From: Bacteroidales bacterium | GTDB taxonomy: Bacteria; Bacteroidota; Bacteroidia; Bacteroidales; UBA6680 | Length of the DNA stretch: 64,000 nt | Assembly (NCBI GenBank): GCA_025210735.1 | Contig: JAOARD010000069.1 | Location: 124,001-188,000 of the forward strand | Direction: 5' to 3' | Part shown: piece after piece, positions 46,299-54,576 of the stretch | Layout of the letters: the number at the start of each line of letters is the position of its first letter | Position numbering within the stretch: position 1 is the stretch's first letter | Made by a program: the position numbers and the translations under genes | Notes under the pieces: model-generated | Databases searched by the model: none | What the model was told of the DNA's origin: nothing | Seen by the model: only the letters and a program-made list of their open reading frames with translations

Positions 46299-46363
46299 GA
46301 AACGAAGCATGAGCAACTATTTTCTCACACACGGATATAATTGTAAATGAGAGTTCCATCTGA
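46299..46363 (+). repeat. Dispersed repeat, copy 3 (GAAACGAAGC ... GAGTTCCATCTGA)
   Basis: GAAACGAAGC (46299-46308) and GAGTTCCATCTGA (46351-46363) match the copy at 15374-15426 (10 of 10 and 12 of 13 bases), with CACACG between them in both. It is preceded by TATAAACAGATGA, which also occurs at 3215-3227 in the degenerate first copy. Confidence 0.5.
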
Positions 46364-46386
46364 CCTTAAAAAGAAAAAATAAACAG

Positions 46387-47868
46387 ATGAATAGAATATT
46401 TATTTCGATACTGGTTATTTTCACGATGATATGTTCTCTTAAGGCACAAGAGAGCAATACATTGTATTTTATGAGGAATACCCCACAAAGCAAGATGCAA
46501 AATCCTGCTTTCAGAGGTGAATATAAAAGCTATCTGGGACTTCCTTTCATATCATCGTTAAATATGAGCACTCACTCTTATGATCTTAAATTATCTGACA
46601 TAATATACAGAGGCGAGGGAGATTATAAGGACTCTGTAGTTACACCTTTTCACAGATCGCAAAACCCTGAAGAGTTTTTGGGTAAGATATCCGGTAGCAA
46701 GTTGTCTTTGCAATCTAATGTTTATATCTCTATGTTAAACTACGGGTTTATGACTAACGATTTTGAACTAAGTATAGATTGGTCGGCACGATTTGAGCAG
46801 AGGTTTGATATACCAAAGAACCTGCTGGAACTTATAATGGTAGGAAACGGTAGTTTTGAGGATAAAAAGACCGATTTTGGAGGTCTTAATATGGCTATGA
46901 CATATTGGGAGGAGATTGGTATTGGGTTTAATAAAAGCTTTAACGATGGTAATCTGGTTATTGGAGTAAGACCCAAAATGCTATTCGGACATCTTGATTT
47001 TAGAGTAAAGAAAGCAGATATATCGTTACAATATATAGAGGGAAAAGGATATGATGTAGAGTCTGATATACATACACAGAGTAATTACCCTATAACTCTT
47101 GTGCTTGATGAAGATAAATGGTTTGATCAACTAAGATTCAGAAGTGGAGAGATTGGACTGGGTAAACTACCCGGTAATTTTGGTATTGGTATCGATCTTG
47201 GATTCACATTCAGAACCGGAAAATTACAGTTAGAGGGTAGTTTTCTGGATTTAGGGTTTATTAGTTGGAAGAAACAATCAAAGGTATTTGAGTTAAAAGG
47301 CGACTATATGTTTAAAGGAGCTAATGCAGATGGCGTGTTTGGCGATGATACCGATAAGGGAAAAAGTGAGAATAAATATATAAAAAGCGTTCTGGAAGAG
47401 ATAAAGAATAATAGTACATATAAGATACAGGAGATAGAGTATACTTCTGAATTAGGGCCTAAAATAAACTTCTCTGCAAACTATGAAGCGTCAAGGAAAT
47501 TAAGTCTTGGATTGTTGTCTAAAACACATATTATGCAGAATAATGTTGCGCAATCGTTTACATTGGCAGGAACCTTTAAGCTTAACAGATTTACAAATGC
47601 AACAGTATCGTACTCAATAATGCATAAAACATATGCTAATCTGGGGTTAGGACTAGAGGTTAATGCGGGTCCGATTCAGTTATTTCTGGCAACAGATAAC
47701 TTTTTTGGGGTTTTCCAGTACGATAGTTTTGGAGGAGTACCATACGGAGCTTACACAAAGAACTTTAATTTATGGTTTGGCGCGAATATTGTGCTTAGTA
47801 AGAAGAAGTTTGTGAGAAGGATTAAACACGATTATCCTGATCCATTTGAACTTAGTGCAAATTATTAG
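46387..47868 (+). CDS. DUF5723 outer-membrane protein
   Basis: This 493-residue protein has a signal peptide (about 1-20, ending LKAQ). The N-terminal LYFMRNTPQSKMQNPAF motif marks the Bacteroidota DUF5723 family. The mature part alternates short strands with aromatic ends throughout (for example LGLGLEVNAGPIQLFLATDN), as expected of an outer-membrane barrel related to the PorV/FadL-like group. Role unknown. The DUF4834 gene follows after 8 nt, a pairing seen in other Bacteroidota genomes as far as I recall. Confidence 0.82.
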   Translation: MNRIFISILVIFTMICSLKAQESNTLYFMRNTPQSKMQNPAFRGEYKSYLGLPFISSLNMSTHSYDLKLSDIIYRGEGDYKDSVVTPFHRSQNPEEFLGKISGSKLSLQSNVYISMLNYGFMTNDFELSIDWSARFEQRFDIPKNLLELIMVGNGSFEDKKTDFGGLNMAMTYWEEIGIGFNKSFNDGNLVIGVRPKMLFGHLDFRVKKADISLQYIEGKGYDVESDIHTQSNYPITLVLDEDKWFDQLRFRSGEIGLGKLPGNFGIGIDLGFTFRTGKLQLEGSFLDLGFISWKKQSKVFELKGDYMFKGANADGVFGDDTDKGKSENKYIKSVLEEIKNNSTYKIQEIEYTSELGPKINFSANYEASRKLSLGLLSKTHIMQNNVAQSFTLAGTFKLNRFTNATVSYSIMHKTYANLGLGLEVNAGPIQLFLATDNFFGVFQYDSFGGVPYGAYTKNFNLWFGANIVLSKKKFVRRIKHDYPDPFELSANY

Positions 47869-47876
47869 CTAACATT

Positions 47877-48107
47877 ATGGGGTTTTTGAGGTTTTTATTG
47901 ATCTTTTTTCTTGTTATTCTGGTATTCAGATTACTTTTTAGGTTCCTTTTTGTCAGGTTCATGAAAAAATGGCAGAATAAAATGAATCCTGATTTTAATC
48001 AGGAGCAGAAAAAAGAGGGAGAGGTAACAATAAAAGGTGCAGAGAGAAATAAGAAATCGTCTGTATTAAAAGACGAAGGTGATTATGTAGATTACGAAGA
48101 GGTATAA
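47877..48107 (+). CDS. DUF4834 small membrane protein
   Basis: This 76-residue protein has one N-terminal membrane segment (about 4-27, rich in Phe and Leu), a basic stretch (MKKWQNKMN) and a short charged tail ending DYVDYEEV, the usual layout of DUF4834. It follows the DUF5723 gene by 8 nt and is almost surely cotranscribed with it. Function unknown. Confidence 0.8.
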   Translation: MGFLRFLLIFFLVILVFRLLFRFLFVRFMKKWQNKMNPDFNQEQKKEGEVTIKGAERNKKSSVLKDEGDYVDYEEV

Positions 48108-48111
48108 AAAA

Positions 48112-48138
48112 ATAGCCGCCTCATAATTGGGCGGCTAA
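48112..48138. terminator. Bidirectional terminator between DUF4834 and metG
   Basis: TAGCCGCC (48113-48120) pairs perfectly with GGCGGCTA (48130-48137); an A-run precedes it and an AT-rich stretch follows. It lies between convergent stops at 48107 and 48143. Confidence 0.8.
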
Positions 48139-48142
48139 TATA

Positions 48143-50179
48143 TTATCTTATCTCAGATCCGTTTTTTATTTCATTAGTTGGAGAGATAAATTGTAGTGTT
48201 CCGTCAGCATCTTCGGCCATTAGAATCATTCCCTGACTCTCTATGCCTTTAATTTTCCTTGGTTCAAGGTTTATTAATATACTAACCTGTTTGCCAACAA
48301 TATCCTCTGGTTTGTAATATTCTGCAATACCAGAAACCACCGTAAGCTTATCAACACCAGTGTCTACCTCCAGTTTAAGTAGTTTCTTTGTTTTAGCAAC
48401 TTTTTCAGCAGACAGAATAGTAGCAGTTCTGATATCCATTTTCATGAAATCATCAAAGCTTACATTCTCTTTCTGTGCAGCCGGGGTATAACTATCGGCA
48501 AGATTTGCCTTTTTTGTATCCTCAAGCTTCTGAAGTTGTGCCTCAATCTCTTTATCATCTATCTTCTCAAACAGAAGCGATGCCTTATTAATTTGGTGTC
48601 CGGTAGCGATAATATCGGTATCTCCTACCCTATCCCAACTTATATCTGATATATTAAGGAATCCTTTAAGTTTATCAGCAGAGAATGGTATAAATGGCTC
48701 CATAAGTGCAGATAACGAAGCAGAGATCTGTAACGATATATTTAATATAGTTTTAACCCTCTCCTCGTCTGTTTTAATAAGTTTCCATGGCTCAGTATCG
48801 GCAAGGTATTTATTACCCAGTCTTGCAAGATTCATAAGCTCCTTAAGTGCTTCGCGGAACTTATACAACTCAATGTTTTTCTCAATCTTCTGCTTTATTA
48901 CAGGAATATCTGCAAGTACCTCCTTATCATAATCGGTAAGTTCATTTTTAACTGGCACTACACCATTAAAGTACTTATGAGTAAGAACAAGCGCACGGTT
49001 TACAAAGTTACCAAGTATTGCTACAAGCTCGTTATTGTTTCTTGCCTGAAAATCGCGCCATGTAAAGTCGTTATCTTTTGTTTCAGGTGCATTAGCGCAT
49101 AAAACATATCTTAATACATCCTCTTTACCTTTAAAGTCCTCAAGGTACTCATGCAACCATACAGCCCAGTTTCTTGATGTAGATATCTTATCGTTTTCAA
49201 GATTCAGGAACTCATTTGCAGGAACATTCTCCGGAAGTATATAGCTACCATCTGCCTTAAGCATAGATGGGAAAACAATACAGTGGAATACAATATTATC
49301 TTTACCAATAAAGTGTACAAGTTTTGTATCGTCTTTTTTCCAGTAATCCTCCCAGTTTGGAGTAAGTTCTTTTGTGGCAGATATATATCCAATAGGTGCA
49401 TCAAACCATACATACAGAACCTTACCATCTGCTCCCTCTACCGGAACAGGAACACCCCAATTTAAATCGCGACTTACTGCACGTGGCTGTAAACCAAGAT
49501 CAAGCCAGCTCTTACACTGTCCGTATACATTTGGCTTCCACTCTTTATGGTTCTCAAGTATCCACTCTTTTAAGAAAGCTTCATGCTTATCCAATGGAAG
49601 AAACCAGTGCTTTGTATCTTTTAATACAGGTTTGTTGCCTGTTATTGCACTCTTTGCCTCAATAAGATCTGTTGCATTAAGCGATGTACCACAAGCCTCA
49701 CACTGATCGCCGTATGCTTTATCGTTTTTACAGTGCGGACATGTTCCTGTTATATATCTGTCGGCAAGAAACTGTTTTGCATCCTCGTCGTAAAATTGTT
49801 GCGTTGTTTTCTCAATAAACTCACCTTTATCGTAAAGTGTTTTAAAGAAATCAGACGCTGTCTCTTTATGTATATCAGACGATGTTCTTGAATATATATC
49901 AAACGATATACCTAAGCCCTTAAACGCCTCCTTAATTATATTATGGTATTTGTCTACAATATCTTGTGGAGAAACACCCTCTTTCTTTGCTTTTATTGTA
50001 ATTGGTACACCATGTTCATCTGAACCACAAATAGAAAGAACATCCTCTCCTTTAAGGCGTAGATATCTTGTATAGATATCTGATGGTATGTACACGCCGG
50101 CAAGGTGTCCTATATGTACCGGTCCGTTTGCATAAGGCAAAGCAGAGGTAACCAGGTATCTGTTAAACTTTTTCTCCAT
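48143..50179 (-). CDS. metG: Methionine--tRNA ligase
   Basis: This 678-residue class I synthetase has the HIGH-type motif [14 protein letters not shown] near residues 15-28 and a zinc insert with two CxxC knuckles ([17 protein letters not shown]). The KMSKS loop reads KISTS. An anticodon-binding helical domain follows, and a C-terminal tRNA-binding OB-fold (about 575-678, [19 protein letters not shown]) of the EMAPII/Trbp111 type. It charges initiator and elongator tRNA-Met. It has its own -7 element upstream. Confidence 0.95.
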   Translation of the reverse strand: MEKKFNRYLVTSALPYANGPVHIGHLAGVYIPSDIYTRYLRLKGEDVLSICGSDEHGVPITIKAKKEGVSPQDIVDKYHNIIKEAFKGLGISFDIYSRTSSDIHKETASDFFKTLYDKGEFIEKTTQQFYDEDAKQFLADRYITGTCPHCKNDKAYGDQCEACGTSLNATDLIEAKSAITGNKPVLKDTKHWFLPLDKHEAFLKEWILENHKEWKPNVYGQCKSWLDLGLQPRAVSRDLNWGVPVPVEGADGKVLYVWFDAPIGYISATKELTPNWEDYWKKDDTKLVHFIGKDNIVFHCIVFPSMLKADGSYILPENVPANEFLNLENDKISTSRNWAVWLHEYLEDFKGKEDVLRYVLCANAPETKDNDFTWRDFQARNNNELVAILGNFVNRALVLTHKYFNGVVPVKNELTDYDKEVLADIPVIKQKIEKNIELYKFREALKELMNLARLGNKYLADTEPWKLIKTDEERVKTILNISLQISASLSALMEPFIPFSADKLKGFLNISDISWDRVGDTDIIATGHQINKASLLFEKIDDKEIEAQLQKLEDTKKANLADSYTPAAQKENVSFDDFMKMDIRTATILSAEKVAKTKKLLKLEVDTGVDKLTVVSGIAEYYKPEDIVGKQVSILINLEPRKIKGIESQGMILMAEDADGTLQFISPTNEIKNGSEIR

Positions 50180-50247
50180 AACGTATATATTGTTTTTTGT
50201 TTATCTTAAATTACTATACTCTTTTTATACAATAAATCTAACAGATG

Positions 50248-50255
50248 CAAAGATA
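50248..50255 (-). promoter_or_regulatory. -7 element TATCTTTG upstream of metG
   Basis: The minus strand reads TATCTTTG, a full match to TAnnTTTG, about 70 nt before the metG ATG. No clear -33 box. Confidence 0.4.
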
Positions 50256-50336
50256 GAATAAATGCCTCTATTAGATTTACTATGAATGTAATAAAATATT
50301 TTATCTGATCGGAGTTAGTATTTTAACACAGGTGTG

Positions 50337-50660
50337 TTAATACTCATCACCCGGATCCCACAGAACAGTTTTAAAATCAGATATCTTATCACCAGATATC
50401 TTAATCCCTTCGTTCTCTAACAATTGTTGCATAGAGGAACCTCCAAAGTGTTGTTTTGCAGATAGTATACCTTTGCTGTTTACAACCCTGTGTGCAGGAA
50501 CATACTCTTTGGCATCTGAGCATCTGTTTAGCGCCCAGCCAACCATTCTTGCTGCTCCCGGCGAACCAATGTATTTAGCAACAATGCCGTATGTACATAC
50601 TCTGCCTTCAGGAATCTCTCTTACAAAGCTGTATACACTCTCAAAAAAGGTCTCCTCCAT
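50337..50660 (-). CDS. Alkyltransferase-like (ATL) protein, MGMT/Ogt fold without the acceptor cysteine
   Basis: This 107-residue protein has the compact DNA-binding domain of O6-alkylguanine transferases: GRVCTYGIVAKYIG, GAARMVGWALNRC and the active-site region VPAHRVVN. The acceptor Cys of PCHRV is replaced by Ala, so it cannot accept an alkyl group and belongs to the ATL class, which binds O6-alkylguanine and hands the lesion to nucleotide excision repair. It follows trmB by 8 nt and ends the holB-ricT-gldH-trmB cluster. Confidence 0.88.
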   Translation of the reverse strand: MEETFFESVYSFVREIPEGRVCTYGIVAKYIGSPGAARMVGWALNRCSDAKEYVPAHRVVNSKGILSAKQHFGGSSMQQLLENEGIKISGDKISDFKTVLWDPGDEY

Positions 50661-50668
50661 TGCTTCTG

Positions 50669-51376
50669 TTATTTTTCCTCTTTATCAAACGGAGGATTAA
50701 TTAACTCTTTTTCTCCGTTAAGACTAAATTGAATGTATGTAATAGGTAGTCCCTGATTCAGATATTGCTGCTCATAATAAGTCTTAATCGCCAGAATATC
50801 GGAATCTATATCTGAATTGTACAGATCGGTTTCCTTAGCTTTAATATCAAGACTGTTCAGTTTAGCTATCTCTCCGGTAAAGTCATGAAGTTCTCTGTTG
50901 TCACTTTTCAGATGTACAATTCCATCCTTTTTAAGGAATGTTTTGTATGCATTAAGAAAACGTGCCGATGTAAGTCTTTTTTTACCTCTTTTAAGCTGCG
51001 GATCAGGAAATGTAATCCATATCTCGCTTATCTCATTTTCGGCAAAGAACGACTCTATAATCTCTATTCTTGTACGCAGAAAGCGGATGTTGTTCATTTT
51101 ATTTTCCAGCGCTTCTTTAGCACCAACCCACATTCTGTTTCCTTTTATATCTATTCCAATAAAGTTCTTATCAGGATATCTTTTTCCTAAACCAACAGTA
51201 TATTCACCTTTTCCACATCCTAACTCAAGAACGATAGGATTATCATTCTTGAATATCTCTTTATGCCACTTCCCTTTAAATACCCAGTCTTTTCTGAAGG
51301 TATCATCAAAAGCAGGCTGAAATACATTGTCAAATTCGTTCAGCTCTGCAAAACGTTCTAGTTTATTCTGCCCCAC
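50669..51376 (-). CDS. trmB: tRNA (guanine-N7-)-methyltransferase
   Basis: This 235-residue SAM-dependent enzyme methylates G46 in the tRNA variable loop. Motif I is VLELGCGKGEYTVGLG, followed by FIGIDIKGNRMW; the family signature WITFPDPQLKRGKKR and the terminal Y-x-Q-Q segment (KTYYEQQYL) are present. It sits 13 nt after gldH and 8 nt before the ATL gene, so it is part of one transcript. Confidence 0.94.
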   Translation of the reverse strand: MGQNKLERFAELNEFDNVFQPAFDDTFRKDWVFKGKWHKEIFKNDNPIVLELGCGKGEYTVGLGKRYPDKNFIGIDIKGNRMWVGAKEALENKMNNIRFLRTRIEIIESFFAENEISEIWITFPDPQLKRGKKRLTSARFLNAYKTFLKKDGIVHLKSDNRELHDFTGEIAKLNSLDIKAKETDLYNSDIDSDILAIKTYYEQQYLNQGLPITYIQFSLNGEKELINPPFDKEEK

Positions 51377-51389
51377 AATTCCAGTATGA

Positions 51390-51893
51390 TTATTTTTGTA
51401 TTTGTTCTATCTCTATTCCCAGATCAAGTATATCGCTTAACACATCTGTACGTTCGCCATGTCTTATATTGAATATATAATCTCCTTTTTTAGGGAACTT
51501 TACATTGTGCTTATATGTAACTTTACGAGTCCAGATATCTCCCCAACCTTTTCCCAGCCATTTGCCCCTTTTGTCGGCAAGCATTATTTCAAGCGTATCG
51601 CTTATTTTTCCTCCACCAGGCGACTCAACACTTGTAAACAGATACAGATTCATTCTCGGATATAACCCGGTATGTCTTACATTAAACATTATGTTGTGTG
51701 CCGACATAGTATCTGTTGCACTGTATGTAAAGGAGTATATCTTATCCTTACTCCACTCTCCCTGATCTGTCTGATAGCTCTCCTCATAAACTGTTTTGCT
51801 GTCTGAACATGCAGAAAGTCCGAGTATAAGAGTAAGACAGATACCTGAAATAAGACTATTTCTTCTTCTGGTTGTTGTTATTCCTCTTCTCAT
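51390..51893 (-). CDS. gldH: Gliding motility / type IX secretion lipoprotein GldH
   Basis: This lipoprotein of about 167 residues, with lipobox LGLSAC (Cys29), matches GldH: YEESYQTDQGEWSKDKIYSF near the start of the mature part, FNVRHTGLYPRMNLYLF and a terminal FNIRHGERTDVLSDILDLGI. GldH is needed for gliding and surface protein display in Flavobacterium. The start is taken at ATG 51893; an upstream in-frame ATG at 51962 would add a non-signal extension and a longer overlap with ricT. Even so the gene overlaps the ricT 3' end by 38 nt. Position next to ricT and holB is typical for Bacteroidota. Confidence 0.85.
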   Translation of the reverse strand: MRRGITTTRRRNSLISGICLTLILGLSACSDSKTVYEESYQTDQGEWSKDKIYSFTYSATDTMSAHNIMFNVRHTGLYPRMNLYLFTSVESPGGGKISDTLEIMLADKRGKWLGKGWGDIWTRKVTYKHNVKFPKKGDYIFNIRHGERTDVLSDILDLGIEIEQIQK

Positions 51894-53040
51894 TACTAGG
51901 GCGACGTTTTTTATTCCTGTTTCGTTTATTGTTTGATCTCTTTTTAGGCTTCTTATCCTCAAAACGTGTTAAGCTATCCTGACCAACAACATTTTTAAAA
52001 TCCAGATTCTTAGCCTCTAGCTTAATATCTTTAGCATCAACAAGCGTAAGAGGTTTTTTACCAGATCTGTTCATTCTGATAATCTGATTAACTCTCTTAA
52101 CCGGTACAGCAGTAATATTTACAGCTGAGTTAGGATCAAAACTATACCACATTATCTTCTTAAAGATATCTGTTTTCATATGGTATGCGTTTCCATCGGC
52201 AATCTCAAGAATAGTTCTTGTATCAGGGAAATCCTTACGAGCATCAAGATATGCATCAAGTTCGTAGTTAAGACAGCACTTAAGCTTACTGCACTGTCCG
52301 GCAAGTTTCTGCGGATTTAGAGATATCTCCTGATAGCGTGCTGCATTTGTAGTTACAGATACAAAATTTGTAATCCATGTGCTACAGCATAGTTCCCTGC
52401 CACATGCACCTATTCCGCCAATACGTCCGGCCTCCTGACGTGTACCAATCTGGCGCATCTCAATACGTATCTTAAACTCATCGGCAAGTACCTTAATAAG
52501 TTCACGGAAATCTACCCTCTCATCGGCAATATAGTAGAATATAGCTTTTGTTTTATCGCCCTGATATTCAACGTCACCAATCTTCATATCCAGACTCAGA
52601 TTATTTACAATCTGTCTTGAGCGTATCATGGTATCATTCTCTAACGATTGTGCCAATTCCCATTTCTCTATATCAACGGGCTTAGCTTTGCGATAAATCT
52701 TTCTGAATTCTCCGTGTGGCGGGTGATAGTTAATCTTACGCATCTGCTTATTTACAAGCTCTCCTGTAAGCGATACAACACCTATGTCGTGTCCCGGCGA
52801 AGCCTCAACGGCAACTACATCTCCCTTTTTTAGTGATAAACTATTTGTATTTATATAGTATCCTTTTCGGGTGTTTTTAAATCTGATTTCAACAACCTCG
52901 TCTTTATGTGGCGACGACGGTATGTCGCTTAACCAGTTATGTACATTAAGTTTATTATAACCATCTGTGGCACATATATAGTAGTCTGTTGATTCTTCTT
53001 TAATTACCGAACACCCTTTTGAACATTCGTTACAATTCAT
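51856..53040 (-). CDS. ricT: Regulatory iron-sulfur protein RicT (PSP1 domain, YaaT homologue)
   Basis: This 394-residue protein has a PSP1 domain (about 50-250). Cysteine clusters are CNECSKGC at the N-terminus, GIGACGRELCCSTWI and CSKLKCCLNYELDAY, the last being the RicT hallmark. In Bacillus RicT forms a complex with RicA and RicF that holds iron-sulfur clusters and affects RNA maturation and biofilm; its role in Bacteroidota is not established. The last 35 residues are Lys/Arg/Asn-rich and low in complexity; part of this tail is read from DNA that also encodes the start of gldH. A -7 element is 69 nt upstream. Confidence 0.9.
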   Translation of the reverse strand: MNCNECSKGCSVIKEESTDYYICATDGYNKLNVHNWLSDIPSSPHKDEVVEIRFKNTRKGYYINTNSLSLKKGDVVAVEASPGHDIGVVSLTGELVNKQMRKINYHPPHGEFRKIYRKAKPVDIEKWELAQSLENDTMIRSRQIVNNLSLDMKIGDVEYQGDKTKAIFYYIADERVDFRELIKVLADEFKIRIEMRQIGTRQEAGRIGGIGACGRELCCSTWITNFVSVTTNAARYQEISLNPQKLAGQCSKLKCCLNYELDAYLDARKDFPDTRTILEIADGNAYHMKTDIFKKIMWYSFDPNSAVNITAVPVKRVNQIIRMNRSGKKPLTLVDAKDIKLEAKNLDFKNVVGQDSLTRFEDKKPKKRSNNKRNRNKKRRPSNEKRNNNNQKKK

Positions 53041-53108
53041 AATTTCAATTAAAAGTTAAATGGCGTTTAGCCATGATAATATATGGATTTTTTGTCTATT
53101 CTGACCCA

Positions 53109-53116
53109 CAAAGTTA
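53109..53116 (-). promoter_or_regulatory. -7 element TAACTTTG upstream of ricT
   Basis: The minus strand matches TAnnTTTG in the 121-nt gap between holB and ricT, 69 nt before the ricT ATG. It suggests that ricT-gldH-trmB-ATL can be transcribed apart from holB. Confidence 0.4.
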
Positions 53117-53161
53117 AATAAAAATAGGTTACAGTAGAGTTATACCGGAATTTTATACTCT

Positions 53162-54301
53162 TTACCCCTTATTACGAGGAAAGAATAGTGTAGCCAGTTT
53201 AAACGACATATCTGTAAGCACAATCTTAACATTTGCATTTCGTGCTATATCAATATATGCCTGATTCAGTATATCATACGCATCACCAATGTTCTCAGGC
53301 TTAACAAATACATGAAACTTCTCAATAAATGCCTTCTCATATGGAGTTGTAAACGATATCTCATCACAATCAACAGTCTGCATAATGTTTTCTCTGATAA
53401 TCTGAGAGCCACGCAGTAGTAGTTGCTTTATATCCTCTCTGCCTCGTGTAGCAGTATCCTCAACCCATGTTGATATTTCAATTATCTTACGTCCCCAACA
53501 ATAACGTAGCAGGTTTCTGAAATGATCAAGGTGTTCATCTTCTTGTCCCCAGTTATTCTTTGCATCTATAGCTTTGGCAAAATTACCATTTGAGTATTTG
53601 GCTATCTCTTCAGATGTTTCACTATCTACACCATACCTATTAATTAGAGCCCCAACAATGTCATCGCGTCTTATGGCAGGTATTTTTGTTATCTGCGTAC
53701 GCGATGTAATGGTTTTAATTATTCTATCCGGGCTATTGGTCACAAGCAGGAACAAGGTTTTCTGAGGTGGTTCTTCAAGAAGCTTCAGGATTTTATTTGC
53801 TGCGGTATCGTTCATGCGTTCGGGCATCCAAATAATCATAACCTTATATTCTGCCTCAAACGATTTCATCGATAGTGCTTTGATAATATCAACACTGTCG
53901 TCTTTGTTTATCAAACCCTGCTTATTCTCCATCCCAATAAACGAATACCAGCTATTTTCTGATATATACGGGTTATCAGACATAATACTCCTCCACTTAA
54001 TAAGCAGTGCATTTCTCTCCTTTTCTCGCGATCCCGATTTATATGATTGGTGCGGGAATATAAAATGAAGATCGGGGTGTACCAGTTTATTGTATTTTAC
54101 GCATGAGCTACAGGTACCACAGGCATCATCTGTCTTCTCGCCCTTGCAATTTACATATTGTGCATAGGCAATAGCCAGAGCAAGGGCACCGTTGCCTTCA
54201 GGTCCGGCAAATAGTTGTGCATGACCAAACCTGCCACTGTTAATACCGTTTATTAATCTGTTTTTTATCTCGTTATGTCCGGTGATCTCTTTAAATAGCA
54301 T
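53162..54301 (-). CDS. holB: DNA polymerase III subunit delta prime
   Basis: This 379-residue clamp-loader subunit has an N-terminal AAA+ domain (LFAGPEGNGALALAIAYA, about 32-49; the Walker A Lys is replaced, as expected for non-hydrolysing delta prime), a zinc module (CGTCSSCVKY), a sensor-like KILKLLEEPPQKTLFLLVTN segment and ITSRTQITKIP. It loads the sliding clamp together with DnaX and HolA. It lies upstream of ricT on the same strand. Confidence 0.9.
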   Translation of the reverse strand: MLFKEITGHNEIKNRLINGINSGRFGHAQLFAGPEGNGALALAIAYAQYVNCKGEKTDDACGTCSSCVKYNKLVHPDLHFIFPHQSYKSGSREKERNALLIKWRSIMSDNPYISENSWYSFIGMENKQGLINKDDSVDIIKALSMKSFEAEYKVMIIWMPERMNDTAANKILKLLEEPPQKTLFLLVTNSPDRIIKTITSRTQITKIPAIRRDDIVGALINRYGVDSETSEEIAKYSNGNFAKAIDAKNNWGQEDEHLDHFRNLLRYCWGRKIIEISTWVEDTATRGREDIKQLLLRGSQIIRENIMQTVDCDEISFTTPYEKAFIEKFHVFVKPENIGDAYDILNQAYIDIARNANVKIVLTDMSFKLATLFFPRNKG

Positions 54302-54494
54302 AATTACTAAAGGGTTATATGTGCCATGAATACTCTGTTGTTAAAATACCTCAGAATAATTTTATATCCCTGTTTTAACACAAACAATCGTAGTAGCAGT
54401 CACTAATTACCTGTGCTACATCACTCAAAAGACACTGCAAAATCATTTTATGCATATGTTTCTGATACTCATGGCATGTTTCGCTTAAAGATTG

Positions 54495-54502
54495 TATCTT
54501 TG
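54495..54502 (+). promoter_or_regulatory. -7 element TATCTTTG upstream of the double pgk gene
   Basis: A full match to TAnnTTTG, 74 nt before the ATG at 54577. A reverse-strand match (TAACTTTG, 54520-54513) sits just beyond, so the region may carry divergent start sites for pgk and holB. Confidence 0.4.
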
Positions 54503-54576
54503 TACAACTTTTCAAAGTTACAAAAAATAGTACCTAATTATTGTAAATAAGAGAAACAATAAACAACTCCGTATTA

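Noticed and set aside
51894-51962. Upstream ATG for GldH
   Set aside because: It would place 23 non-signal residues before the lipoprotein signal and extend the overlap with ricT to 107 nt.
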